The translations under genes were made by a program, and so were the position numbers. From the NCBI RefSeq assembly GCF_003999975.1, contig NZ_RJAC01000031.1, positions 1 to 64,000 on the forward strand: a stretch of DNA of 64,000 nt, written 5' to 3'. Shown piece after piece: positions 42,310 to 50,594 of this stretch (its first letter is position 1; every line of letters starts with the position of its first letter). The DNA is from Actinoplanes solisilvae. GTDB lineage: Bacteria; Actinomycetota; Actinomycetes; Mycobacteriales; Micromonosporaceae. The notes beneath the pieces were generated by a model. It ran no database searches. It had not been told where the DNA came from and was given only the letters and a program-made list of their open reading frames with translations.

Positions 42310-44580
42310 ATGACCGGGAAGTGGCGGCTGTTCGCAGCGGCTGGGCTCGCGGCGACCGTCGCGTACACGGCGAACCTGTCGCCGGTGCTCAACGCCGCCT
42401 GCCTGGTGCTGGTCGGCGCCGGCACGGTCTGGGCCTGTTTCGCCGGTCCCCGCCGTCACCGAGCCGAGCCCCGTACGGCCTGGTCTCTGCTCGGTGTTGC
42501 GGTGCTCTTCTGCCTGGCCGGAATCCTGTTGCGGCCCGTCGTGCACGACCTGCCGGGCCTGCTGCCGCTGCTGGCCGACGGCGCCACGATCACCGGGTAC
42601 GCCGCCCTGGCCGCCTTTCTGTTCGCGATGCTGCGCCGGCGTCGCAGCCTGGAGTGGCACGCCGTGCTCGACGGGCTGATCGTCTGCCTGGCCGGCGCCC
42701 TCGCCGCGGGTCTGCTGCTGGCCGCGCCGGCCGCCGCCGTCTCGGACCGTCCGCTGCTGGTCTCGGTCGTCGCCGGGCTCTATCCGCTGTTCGACGTCAT
42801 CCTGCTGCTCCTGCTGATCAACCTGACCTTCACGACCACGACCTGGCCGGGCGGCCTGATCGCGCTCATGTTCGCGATGTTCTCGATGTTCGTCGGCGAC
42901 ACCGCGTACGCCGTGGTGGGCGCGGCCGGCGTCACCTATGCCTCGCCCCTGTTCGACGCCCCGTTCCTGATCGGCTTCGTGCTGGTCGGGGTGGCCGCGC
43001 TGCATCCCTCGGTGCCGCTGCTCGGTCAGGCCTCGCGCCCGCCCGTGCAGGCCTGGTCGTGGCGGCGAATCGCGCTGCTCGTGCCGGCCTTCGCCGTCCC
43101 GTTCGGGCTGCTGGTGGCGCTGCCCGAGATGTCGCGGGGCCGGCGTGTCGGCATCGCCCTGGTCGGCGTGCTGATGGTCGCGCTCCTGCTGGTGCGGGCG
43201 GTGACCGCGGTGCGGGCGCAGGCCGCCGCCCAGCGGCGCGCCGAGCACCAGGCGATGCACGACGCGCTGACCGGGCTGCCGAACCGCTACATGATCGGCG
43301 AGGAGGTGGCCCGGATGCTGCGCCGTCTGCCGGCCGGCGACCCGCGGCGGGTCTGGGTTCTGCTGCTCGACCTCGACGGCTTCAAGCTGGTCAACGACGG
43401 GTGGGGGCACGACACCGGCGATCAGCTCCTCATCGAGGTGGGCCGCCGGTTGCGGGCCGGCGCGCCCGTCGCGGCGCCGGTGGCCGCGGTCGGTGGCGAC
43501 GGGTTCATGCTGGCCACGCTGGGCGACCGCGAGCAGGCGATGACCCTGGCCGGGCTGGTCCGCGAGGTCTTCGGGCACCCGTTCGCCGTGCGCGGCGGCG
43601 AGCTGACCATCACCTGCTCGACCGGGATCGCGTCGGCCGGTGGGGAGTCGGGCCGGGTCGAGGCGCTGATGCGCGACGCGGAGACGGCCATGTACCGGGC
43701 CAAGTCCGAAGGGCCGGGCGGGTTCACCGTCTTCGACGCGGCCATGCACGACCAGGTGCGCGAGCGCATCGACCTCGAGGTGGCGCTGCGCAAGGCCCTG
43801 GAGGAGGGTCAGCTCAGCGTCGCCTACCAGCCGATCGTCGAGATGGGCTCGGGCGTGCCCGCGGGGGCCGAGGCGCTGGTGCGCTGGGCGCATCCCGAGC
43901 GGGGCGCGATCTCCCCGGCCACGTTCATCCCGATCGCCGAGGACGCGGGGCTGATCGGCGCGATCGGCGACCGGGTGCGGCAGGAGGCGCTGCGCCAGCT
44001 CGGCGCGTGGCGCGAGGCCGGCATCGTCGGCGACGACTTCTATCTCTCGGTCAACGTCTCGGGACGTCAGCTCACCGACCCGCGGCTGCCGCACGACGTG
44101 GCGTCCGAGTTGCGGCGGTACGGGGTACCGGCGCGCTGCGTCGCCGTCGAGATGACCGAGTCGGTGCTGGTCGACTCGGCCGGGGTCGCCGGGCGGGTGC
44201 TCTTCGAGCTGCGCGAGATGGGCTGCCAGGTGCTCATCGACGACTTCGGCACCGGGTTCTCGGCGCTGGGCTACCTGCGACGCTTCCCGGCCACCGGCAT
44301 CAAGATCGACCGCTCGTTCGTCACGGGGCTCGGCGTCAACCCGGGAGACGACGAGATCGTACGGGCGGTGGTGGCGATGTGCCACGCGCTGGAGCTCTCG
44401 GTCATCGCCGAGGGCGTCGAGACCCGTCTGCAGCGCGACACGCTGGCCGCGGTCGGTGTGGCCAAGGGCCAGGGCTGGCTGTGGGGACCGGCCGTGCCGC
44501 CCGACGACTTCGCCCGGCACTGGCATACCAACCGAGCCGCCGCGTTGCCGGAGCGGCCCCGCCGAGACCACGCATGCTGA
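42310..44580 (+). CDS. membrane-bound GGDEF-EAL protein with degenerate GGDEF motif
   Basis: A 756-residue protein. About eight hydrophobic segments fill residues 5-300. A GGDEF-type domain spans about 310-480, and an EAL domain spans about 490-745. The cyclase signature reads V-G-G-D-G-F, so the Glu of G-G-D-E-F is replaced by Gly. The EAL domain keeps A-E-A-L-V-R-W, N-V-S-G, V-E-M-T-E-S, D-D-F-G-T-G, K-I-D and A-E-G-V-E-T, so c-di-GMP hydrolysis should be intact, possibly regulated by GTP bound to the GGDEF domain. GTG 42307 is directly upstream of ATG 42310; neither has a ribosome site. Confidence 0.9.
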   Translation: MTGKWRLFAAAGLAATVAYTANLSPVLNAACLVLVGAGTVWACFAGPRRHRAEPRTAWSLLGVAVLFCLAGILLRPVVHDLPGLLPLLADGATITGYAALAAFLFAMLRRRRSLEWHAVLDGLIVCLAGALAAGLLLAAPAAAVSDRPLLVSVVAGLYPLFDVILLLLLINLTFTTTTWPGGLIALMFAMFSMFVGDTAYAVVGAAGVTYASPLFDAPFLIGFVLVGVAALHPSVPLLGQASRPPVQAWSWRRIALLVPAFAVPFGLLVALPEMSRGRRVGIALVGVLMVALLLVRAVTAVRAQAAAQRRAEHQAMHDALTGLPNRYMIGEEVARMLRRLPAGDPRRVWVLLLDLDGFKLVNDGWGHDTGDQLLIEVGRRLRAGAPVAAPVAAVGGDGFMLATLGDREQAMTLAGLVREVFGHPFAVRGGELTITCSTGIASAGGESGRVEALMRDAETAMYRAKSEGPGGFTVFDAAMHDQVRERIDLEVALRKALEEGQLSVAYQPIVEMGSGVPAGAEALVRWAHPERGAISPATFIPIAEDAGLIGAIGDRVRQEALRQLGAWREAGIVGDDFYLSVNVSGRQLTDPRLPHDVASELRRYGVPARCVAVEMTESVLVDSAGVAGRVLFELREMGCQVLIDDFGTGFSALGYLRRFPATGIKIDRSFVTGLGVNPGDDEIVRAVVAMCHALELSVIAEGVETRLQRDTLAAVGVAKGQGWLWGPAVPPDDFARHWHTNRAAALPERPRRDHAC

Positions 44581-44694
44581 ACACTCTGCCCTCCGGCGTT
44601 GGCATCCTCCGCGTCCCTCGGGCATTATTCGGTTCGGGTCCGCTGGTAACGCGGATCACAGTGGGTTAATGTTTGATAACGGATGGGAGACAGT

Positions 44695-44814
44695 ATGGCG
44701 ACGCTGGTGGGCTCGGACGGTTCCGTGGTCTGGATGGTCGCGGTCCTTTTCGTCCTCATGGCCGGCCTGGGCGCCGCGCTTCTCGCCGCCACCCGCATGA
44801 CCCGCCGCCCCTGA
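44695..44814 (+). CDS. 39-residue single-pass membrane protein
   Basis: ATG 44695 follows a GGGAG ribosome site. The peptide has a polar start (A-T-L-V-G-S-D-G-S), one membrane segment (V-V-W-M-V-A-V-L-F-V-L-M-A-G-L-G-A-A-L-L-A) written here in one run only to residue 30, and a basic end (T-R-M-T-R-R-P). GATAAC about 15 nt upstream may be its -10 box. It fits the many small membrane proteins of actinobacteria. Function unknown. Confidence 0.6.
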   Translation: MATLVGSDGSVVWMVAVLFVLMAGLGAALLAATRMTRRP

Positions 44815-44852
44815 ACAGAGCACTCGGCCGCTTGATGTAGCAGTCTGGGTAG

Positions 44853-45635
44853 ATGCGCTTCGCCACCTGGAACGTCAACTCGGTCAAGGCACGGCTGCCG
44901 CGCCTGCTCGAATGGCTCGACGCCACCAAGCCCGACGTGGTGTGCCTGCAGGAGACCAAGGTCAGCGCCGACGGCTTCCCGTCCGACGAGGTCCGCGAAC
45001 TCGGGTACGACACCGCCGCGTACGGTCAGGGCCGCTGGAACGGGGTCGCTCTGCTCTCCCGGGCCGGGCTCGACGACGTACGGCATGGTTTCGCCGGGGA
45101 ACCGGGCTACCCCGACCCGGAGGCCCGCGCGATCAGCGCGCTCATCGGCGGCATCCGCTTCTACTCGATCTACGTGCCCAACGGGCGTACGCCCGAGGAC
45201 CCGCACTACGCCTACAAGCTGTCGTGGCTGGCCGCCCTGCGCACCGCGCTGGCCGCCGAGGTCGCGTCCGGGCCGCTGGTGGTGGCGGGCGACTTCAACG
45301 TGGCGCCGACCGACGACGACGTCTGGGACCCGGCGGTGTTCGTCGGCTCGACCCACGTGACCCCGCCCGAGCGGGAGGCGCTGGCCGAGATCCGCGCCGT
45401 CGGACTGCGTGACATCGTCGGCCGGCCCATGAAGGGCGACCACCCGTTCACCTATTGGGATTACCGGGCCGGGATGTTCCACCAGAACAAGGGGATGAGA
45501 ATCGACCTCGTCTATGCGAGCCCTTCGGTGGCCGACCGGGTCACGGACGCGGTGGTCGACCGCGAGGCGCGCAAGGGTAAAGGTCCCAGCGACCACGCTC
45601 CGATCGTGGTCGATCTGGGGGCCGACGCCCCTTGA
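44853..45635 (+). CDS. xthA: exodeoxyribonuclease III
   Basis: A 260-residue exonuclease III/AP endonuclease. T-W-N-V-N-S-V near residue 5, L-Q-E-T-K near 33, N-G-V-A-L-L-S-R near 64, V-A-G-D-F-N-V-A-P near 145 and S-D-H-A-P-I near 247 give the metal and catalytic residues (E35, D147, N149, H249 by position). It cuts DNA at abasic sites and removes 3' blocks in base-excision repair. ATG 44853 has no ribosome site; TAGCAG lies 9 nt upstream, so it may be near-leaderless. Confidence 0.93.
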   Translation: MRFATWNVNSVKARLPRLLEWLDATKPDVVCLQETKVSADGFPSDEVRELGYDTAAYGQGRWNGVALLSRAGLDDVRHGFAGEPGYPDPEARAISALIGGIRFYSIYVPNGRTPEDPHYAYKLSWLAALRTALAAEVASGPLVVAGDFNVAPTDDDVWDPAVFVGSTHVTPPEREALAEIRAVGLRDIVGRPMKGDHPFTYWDYRAGMFHQNKGMRIDLVYASPSVADRVTDAVVDREARKGKGPSDHAPIVVDLGADAP

Positions 45636-45673
45636 TCACCGACCTGGGCATGTTTGCCCGGTCCACAAGCACG

Positions 45674-45679
45674 TAGTCT
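45674..45679 (+). promoter_or_regulatory. -10 box of a leaderless promoter (TAGTCT)
   Basis: TAGTCT lies exactly 7 nt before the ATG at 45687 and so points to translation of the 12-codon leader ORF as the first event on the phosphatase mRNA. Confidence 0.55.
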
Positions 45680-45686
45680 GAGATCA

Positions 45687-45725
45687 ATGACCGAGCCGGG
45701 CGGGGAGAGACGGGAGGCACCATGA
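45687..45725 (+). CDS. 12-codon leader ORF ahead of the PP2C phosphatase
   Basis: ATG 45687 opens a frame M-T-E-P-G-G-E-R-R-E-A-P that stops at TGA 45723-45725, overlapping the phosphatase ATG (ATGA). The leaderless -10 box at 45674 places the mRNA start on this ATG. The GGGAGG ribosome site of the phosphatase lies inside the leader, so ribosomes on the leader would cross it. This suggests translational coupling or control of phosphatase level. Confidence 0.45.
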   Translation: MTEPGGERREAP

Positions 45726-47404
45726 CAGCGCAATCGCCGGCGTCCGCCGGCGAAAGGCTGACCGACGGGCCCGCGCCCGCCCTGCTCCGCGCCGCTCTGG
45801 ACGCCGCCAGTGAGGCGGTCGTGCTGTGCGGCTCGGCCGACGACACCATTGTGCTGGTCAACGCGGCCGCCCAGGCACTGGTCCCGGGCCTCGCCGCCGG
45901 CGCCACCGCGGCCGAGGGACCGCTGCCCGGGCTGGCCGGCGAAGAGTCCTTCACCTCCCGCTACCGCGGCCGCGATTTGCAGGGCCATCGGCGCGCCCTG
46001 GGCGACGACCACTACGCGTGGTACCTGCGCGACCGCACCGAAGAGGTGGCCCGCGCCGACGCGCTGCGCGCCGAACGGGCCCGCGCCGCCTTCCTGGCCG
46101 ACGCCGGACGCCGCCTGTCCTCCTCGCTGCACCAGGGCCGCTGCCTGCGCATCACGGCCGAGCTCGCCGTCGCCCACCTGGCCGACGCCGCCCTGGTCGT
46201 ACTACCCGCCGAACATCGGCAGAGTCAGTGGGTACGGCTGATCGCCGGCGGCACCCTCGAGGAGGGCACGCTGCGCGAGCAGTCCCTGACCTCGGTGCCG
46301 GGCCTGGTCGAGGCACTCGGCGGCTTCCCGCCCATCCCGAGCCGGTGGCTCGACGCGTCCCAGGCGCCCGAGTGGCTGCTGCCCGGCGCGTTCGGGCCGA
46401 TCGGCGCGCTGCTGGTCACTCCCCTGCCCGGCAACGCCGAACCGGCCGGCGCGCTGATCCTGGCCCGCCGTGGCACCGGTGCCACGTTCACGCCCGACGA
46501 CGAGATCCTGGCCCGCGTGTTCGCGGCCCGGGCCGGCGCCGCCCTCTCGGCCGCCGGCCTCTACCGCGACCAGGTCGACACGACGGCCGTGCTGCAGGCC
46601 GACCTGCTGCCGCCCGAACTGCCCCGCCCCGAGGGCATCGAGCTGTCCGGCTCCTACCAGGCCGCCCGCGGGTCGCTGCGCATCGGCGGCGACTTCTACG
46701 ACGTGTTCGGCCCCACCGACGACAGCCCCGAAACGGTCATCGCCCTCGGCGACGTCTGCGGCCAGGGCCCCGAGGCGGCGGTGCTGACCGGCAAGGTCCG
46801 CCAGACGCTGCGCGCGCTGCGCCTGGTCGACGCCGCCCCCGCCACGATGCTGCGAGTGCTCAACCGGGCGCTGCTCGAGTCCGGCCGCCGGCACCGGTTC
46901 GTCACCATGGTGGTGGGCTCGGTCAGCCGCGCCGACCACGGCCGGGTGCGCCTCGAGCTCGCGACCGGCGGCCACCCCGCGCCGCTGGTGCTGCGCGACG
47001 ACGGCACGGTCGAAGAGGTGCCGGTCAGCGGCACCCTGATCGGCGCGTTCGCCCGCACGGTGGTGCGCCCGGCCGAGGTCGAGCTGGCCCCCGGCGAGCT
47101 GTGCCTGCTCTACAGCGACGGCCTGACCGAGGCCCGCGGCGGTCCGTCGGGCGACGAGCTGTTCGGTGAGGCCCGGCTGCACGACGCGCTGACCGAGTGC
47201 CGGGGTCTGCCCGGCGCGGCGACCCTCGAACGGGTGCGCCAGCTCGTCAGCGACTGGGTGCACGGCGGCATCCACGACGACATCGCCATGCTGGCCGTCC
47301 GCGCCCCGGCCCGCACGCCCCTCAGCCTGCGCAACGGCGACCGCACCACGTCCCCGTTCGCGATCGACGCCCGCCGCCCCGACCGGCGGCGACCCCGATC
47401 ATGA
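45722..47404 (+). CDS. PP2C/SpoIIE-type Ser phosphatase with PAS- and GAF-like sensor region
   Basis: A 560-residue phosphatase. Residues about 20-110 resemble a degenerate PAS domain (I-V-L-V-N-A-A-A-Q-A-L). Residues about 120-290 form a GAF-like domain. Residues about 310-540 are the SpoIIE/PP2C domain with R-I-G-G-D-F-Y-D-V near 320, G-D-V-C-G-Q-G-P-E-A-A, T-G-G-H-P, Y-S-D-G-L-T-E-A and D-D-I-A-M-L, so the metal-binding aspartates are present. Such RsbU-like proteins dephosphorylate anti-sigma-factor antagonists and switch on SigB-type sigma factors. The stop overlaps the ATG of the B12-binding protein (ATGA). A sigma factor of the right type is encoded at 61740. Confidence 0.92.
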   Translation: MTAQSPASAGERLTDGPAPALLRAALDAASEAVVLCGSADDTIVLVNAAAQALVPGLAAGATAAEGPLPGLAGEESFTSRYRGRDLQGHRRALGDDHYAWYLRDRTEEVARADALRAERARAAFLADAGRRLSSSLHQGRCLRITAELAVAHLADAALVVLPAEHRQSQWVRLIAGGTLEEGTLREQSLTSVPGLVEALGGFPPIPSRWLDASQAPEWLLPGAFGPIGALLVTPLPGNAEPAGALILARRGTGATFTPDDEILARVFAARAGAALSAAGLYRDQVDTTAVLQADLLPPELPRPEGIELSGSYQAARGSLRIGGDFYDVFGPTDDSPETVIALGDVCGQGPEAAVLTGKVRQTLRALRLVDAAPATMLRVLNRALLESGRRHRFVTMVVGSVSRADHGRVRLELATGGHPAPLVLRDDGTVEEVPVSGTLIGAFARTVVRPAEVELAPGELCLLYSDGLTEARGGPSGDELFGEARLHDALTECRGLPGAATLERVRQLVSDWVHGGIHDDIAMLAVRAPARTPLSLRNGDRTTSPFAIDARRPDRRRPRS

Positions 47405-48435
47405 GCGTCGCCGCCCGCCGCCCGCTCGACGACCCCGGCCTGGCCGACGAGTTCCTGCGCGTCATCGGCGACGGCGACGAGTACGCGGCCGTCGACATGG
47501 TCACGTCACTGCTCGACGACGGCGTCCCGGCCCAGCGCATCATGATCGACCTCATTGCGCGTACGCAGGCCCGGGTGGGTGACCTGTGGGCGGCGAACCA
47601 GTGGTCGGTGGCCCGCGAGCACGCCGCGACCGCGATCAGTGAACGCGCGCTGGGAGCGCTGGCGGCCCGCACGAATGTGAAACCCAGCCGGGGCCGGGTG
47701 ACGATCGCGTGCGTCGACGGCGAATGGCACGCGTTGCCGACCCGCATCCTGGCCGAGATGCTGCGCCTCGACGGCTGGCGCGTCGACTTCCTCGGCGCGA
47801 ACGTGCCCGGCCCGCACCTGATCACCCATCTGCACCAGACCGGCCCCGACGTGGTCGCGCTGAGCTGCATGATCGCGACCCGGTTGCCCCGCGCCCACGC
47901 GGCGATCACGGCCTGCCGCGCGGCCGGGGTGCCGGTCATCGCGGGCGGTCGCGGTTTCGGTCCCGGCGGCCGCTACGCGCAACACCTGGGCGCCGACGCC
48001 TGGGCCGCCGGCGCCGAGGAAGCCGTACGCCGTCTGGCCCGCAACTGGCCCCCGCACAACCAGGACGCCCCGCTCGCGGCCCACCTGGGCGACGACGAAT
48101 ACACGTACGTGGTCCGCCACCGCCCCGAATTGATCAGTACGGCGATGAAGCGGCTGGCCGAGGCCTACCCGACGATGCGCGAGTACAACCAGCGCCAACG
48201 CGACGCGACCGCCGAGGACATGGCGCACATCGTCGATTTCCTGGCGGCCGCGCTCTACGTCAGCGAGACCGCCGTCTTCACCGACTTCGTGACCTGGACC
48301 GAGGGCGTGCTGCGCGCCCGCGGCGTCCCGCCGGTGGCCCTGCGCGTCGGCCTGCAGACGATCCAGGACCAGCTGCGCGACTACCCGGCCGCCACCGCGA
48401 TCCTCGCCTCCGGCGCCGCCCGCATCCCGGCCTGA
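47401..48435 (+). CDS. CarH-like cobalamin-binding sensor without DNA-binding domain
   Basis: A 344-residue protein. Residues about 12-92 form the helical cap of B12-binding modules, and residues about 98-215 the Rossmann-like cobalamin domain. The cap has W63 and E73-H74, the W-x9-EH pattern of CarH/LitR photoreceptors; the Rossmann domain has G-E-W-H at 107-110, the E-x-H lower-ligand motif (the usual following G is P here). There is no MerR domain. Residues about 215-344 are a helical C-terminal domain (E-L-I-S-T-A-M-K-R-L, H-I-V-D-F-L-A-A-A-L) I cannot name. The coupled start behind the phosphatase suggests it passes a light or B12 signal to it (inference). Confidence 0.85.
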   Translation: MSVAARRPLDDPGLADEFLRVIGDGDEYAAVDMVTSLLDDGVPAQRIMIDLIARTQARVGDLWAANQWSVAREHAATAISERALGALAARTNVKPSRGRVTIACVDGEWHALPTRILAEMLRLDGWRVDFLGANVPGPHLITHLHQTGPDVVALSCMIATRLPRAHAAITACRAAGVPVIAGGRGFGPGGRYAQHLGADAWAAGAEEAVRRLARNWPPHNQDAPLAAHLGDDEYTYVVRHRPELISTAMKRLAEAYPTMREYNQRQRDATAEDMAHIVDFLAAALYVSETAVFTDFVTWTEGVLRARGVPPVALRVGLQTIQDQLRDYPAATAILASGAARIPA

Positions 48436-48453
48436 CTTCCGGGCTTCAAGGCT

Positions 48454-48467
48454 TCGGACATGTCCGA
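48454..48467. promoter_or_regulatory. 14-bp perfect palindrome
   Basis: TCGGACATGTCCGA lies 19 nt past the stop of the B12-binding protein, in a 338-bp stretch without a called gene (48436-48773). It could be a regulator site for the next small gene or chance. Apart from this palindrome and the hairpin at 48739 I see nothing else in the stretch. Confidence 0.3.
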
Positions 48468-48738
48468 GACGGTGCAGGCGGACAAGCGACTCGCGATCGA
48501 GATGTCCGGGGCTCGGACGGGCAGCAATCGGCAAGCCACCGGAACCGGTCGCCGGATAATCGGTAGCGCCCGGCGCGGGGGGCTCCTATCGTGGGCGCAT
48601 GATCTCCTGATGACGCGGCCCGTCGAGGCCGTTCACGTGCTCGGTTCCGGGTGCTCCGGCGTTTTGTCCGCCGTGGAGCCCACATCGTGCCGACACCCGG
48701 AGCAACCACGTTCTTCTTCCCCGGCTCCACCGTGCCCG

Positions 48739-48758
48739 GCCCCGCTGCTCAGCGGGGC
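48739..48758 (+). promoter_or_regulatory. 5' UTR hairpin ahead of the 81-residue gene
   Basis: GCCCCGCT and AGCGGGGC form a perfect 8-bp stem with a GCTC loop, ending 4 nt before the GAGGAGGT ribosome site. The position suits control of translation or mRNA stability. Confidence 0.4.
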
Positions 48759-48773
48759 TTCGAGGAGGTCTGC

Positions 48774-49019
48774 ATGCCTGGCCAGCGCTTCACCGTTCAG
48801 CTCAATCCGGATGATCTCGCCGTGAGCGACTTCGCCGCGGCCCTGTTCCGCCCGGGCGGCGAGTCTGCCGATCGCGGCGAACGTAAGGACGCGCCCGGCG
48901 CCGAGCACCACGGCGCCCGCGACGGCAAGGAGGCCGCCCGGCAGCGGTCCGGCCGTGACCGCGCAGGTCGCGCGGCCGGCGCGGCGACGGGTCGTTCGTA
49001 CGCCTTCCGGCGCAGCTGA
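48774..49019 (+). CDS. 81-residue basic, mostly disordered protein
   Basis: ATG 48774 has a near-consensus GAGGAGGT ribosome site, one of the best in the window. The first 27 residues (R-F-T-V-Q-L-N-P-D-D-L-A-V-S-D-F-A-A-A-L-F) look folded; the rest is Arg/Ala/Gly/Glu-rich and probably disordered. A strong terminator follows the stop. The ribosome site and terminator support a real gene. Function unknown; nucleic-acid binding is conceivable from the basic tail. Confidence 0.6.
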   Translation: MPGQRFTVQLNPDDLAVSDFAAALFRPGGESADRGERKDAPGAEHHGARDGKEAARQRSGRDRAGRAAGAATGRSYAFRRS

Positions 49020-49027
49020 CCGACACG

Positions 49028-49061
49028 GTGGAAGGGGCACCCAGGCGGGTGCCCCTTCCAC
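49028..49061. terminator. strong bidirectional terminator
   Basis: A perfect 15-bp stem, GTGGAAGGGGCACCC with GGGTGCCCCTTCCAC, around the 4-nt loop AGGC. It sits between the stops of the 81-residue gene (plus) and ridA (minus). Confidence 0.85.
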
Positions 49062-49065
49062 GTGT

Positions 49066-49452
49066 TCAGTCCAGAACCGCTACGGCCTCGACCTCGACCA
49101 GGTGTTCGGGCACGTCGAGCGCCGAGATGCCGAACAGCGAGGCCGGGGCCTCGATCGTGACACCGAGCTTGGCCGCGGCCCGGCCGACCCCGTCGATCAG
49201 CTCGGGCATGCGGTCCGGCGTCCAGTCGACGACGTGCATGGTCAGCTTCACCACGTCGCCGAACGTGGCCCCGGCGGCGGCCAGAGCGGTGCCCACCTGC
49301 AGATAGCACTGCTCGACCTGGGTGGCGAAGTCGCCGCCCTCCCAGGCGACCTGACCGGCGACGTGGATCATCCTGGTGCCGGTCGCCACCGAAACCTGCT
49401 TGTAGAACGGGATCTCCGGTAGTCCGGGCGGGTTGATCAGGCTGACGGCCAT
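49066..49452 (-). CDS. RidA/YjgF-family protein
   Basis: A 128-residue RidA-superfamily protein: N-P-P-G-L-P near residue 7, H-V-A-G-Q-V-A near 30, V-V-K-L-T-M-H-V near 66 and a C-terminal L-V-E-V-E-A-V-A-V. The usual C-terminal I-E-x-E-A-x-A fits; the arginine that binds the substrate carboxylate in RidA itself (in the R-105 position) is not obvious, so it may belong to another subgroup. RidA proteins hydrolyse reactive enamine/imine intermediates. ATG 49452 has a GGAGG site. Confidence 0.85.
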   Translation of the reverse strand: MAVSLINPPGLPEIPFYKQVSVATGTRMIHVAGQVAWEGGDFATQVEQCYLQVGTALAAAGATFGDVVKLTMHVVDWTPDRMPELIDGVGRAAAKLGVTIEAPASLFGISALDVPEHLVEVEAVAVLD

Positions 49453-49506
49453 GCGGGTGCCTCCAGACGAGAGATGACTACCCCGACCGTACGGTGACCT
49501 GGGGTT

Positions 49507-50439
49507 TTATCCCAGCTCGGCGTAGACGTCGTCGAGACGGCCGTGGTACATGTCGGTGCGGGTGTTGAAGTTCGGGCCGCCGATGCGCAGCGGCAGCTCG
49601 TTGCTGATCGACAGGTTCGACGGGATGGTCGTCTGGCCGCGCTGAACGTTGTCGACCCACACGGACAGGGCCGTGCCGCTGCGCTGGCAGAGCACCTTGT
49701 GCCACTGACCGTCGGCGACCGAGGTGGCCGAGCGGGCGATGTAGACGGTCTCGGAGCCGGTGCCGACCACGACGCACTGGGCCTTGCCGTGCGTGCGGCC
49801 GACCTGCAGCTTCCACTGGCTGGAGGTGTTCGCGACGCCCTTCTGCAGGATGTTCGCCGACCCGACGATCTGGGCCTTGGTGAGCTGCATACGCGCCGAC
49901 CAGCGGAACGTCTTCGTACCCGGGTTGAGGTTGGCGGTGTTGGGGGCTTCGAGCAGACCACGCGGGCAGGTGCGGGCGTTGGAGGCGCAGGCGGCCGGGA
50001 ACGAGATGTAGCGGCCGCTGGGGGTGGCGGGCTCGAAGCGGATGACACCCTGATCGGCGTAGCGGGCGGTCAGGGCCGGCCCGCGCCCCGACGTGTCGGC
50101 GACCTTACCGTCGACCGCGCCCGCGTCGAAGCCCCAGCGCGCGACCAGCAGCGGGGTGGTAGGCGCGGCAGGAGCGGCAGGAGCCGCGGCCGGAGCAGCG
50201 GCCGGGGCAGCCGCCGGAGCAGCGGCCGGGGCAGCCGCCGGAGCAGCGGCCGGGGCAGCCGCCGGGGCAGCGGCCGGGGCAGCGGCAACCTGCGGGGCAG
50301 CGGCGGCGGCCGCGGTCGGGGCGGGGGCAGCCGCCGGCTGATTTGCTTCCGGGGTGGCGCCGGGGGCCGGTGCGGCGAAGGCCGGCGTCGCCGGAACGAT
50401 GAGGGCCGAGGCGGCAGCGAGCGCAAGAGCGAGCTTCAT
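49507..50439 (-). CDS. secreted LamG-domain protein with long Ala-Pro linker
   Basis: A 310-residue secreted protein. Signal peptide residues 1-22 (A-L-A-L-A-A-A-S-A-L-I-V with A-F-A cleavage), then an Ala/Pro linker to about residue 95 built from repeated A-A-A-P units (24-bp DNA repeats at 50160-50300), then a LamG-type domain. The domain shares N-I-L-Q-K-G, W-K-L-Q-V, S-V-A-D-G-Q-W-H and Y-H-G-R-L-D-D-V with the C-terminal domain at 29497-31317, so the two are paralogues. It probably binds carbohydrate or envelope polymers. ATG 50439 is the first start before the signal peptide; TATAAGT lies upstream. Confidence 0.8.
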   Translation of the reverse strand: MKLALALAAASALIVPATPAFAAPAPGATPEANQPAAAPAPTAAAAAAPQVAAAPAAAPAAAPAAAPAAAPAAAPAAAPAAAPAAAPAAPAAPTTPLLVARWGFDAGAVDGKVADTSGRGPALTARYADQGVIRFEPATPSGRYISFPAACASNARTCPRGLLEAPNTANLNPGTKTFRWSARMQLTKAQIVGSANILQKGVANTSSQWKLQVGRTHGKAQCVVVGTGSETVYIARSATSVADGQWHKVLCQRSGTALSVWVDNVQRGQTTIPSNLSISNELPLRIGGPNFNTRTDMYHGRLDDVYAELG

Positions 50440-50594
50440 GCCTAGACGATGACTTATAGACCGTTTTCTCCGCAAAGCACCCCTATCAGCGTTTCGGGCG
50501 ATCCCAGAAGAGGGATACGCGCGGCAGCGACCGAATCTCGCATGGATAAATAACGAAAAATCCGGCACGAGGCTTCGCCACCCGTGAAGAGAGC

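Noticed and set aside
48446..48730. 94-codon minus-strand frame between the B12 sensor and the 81-residue gene
   Set aside because: No start signal, Arg/Pro-rich shadow composition, and it crosses the plus-strand palindrome and hairpin.
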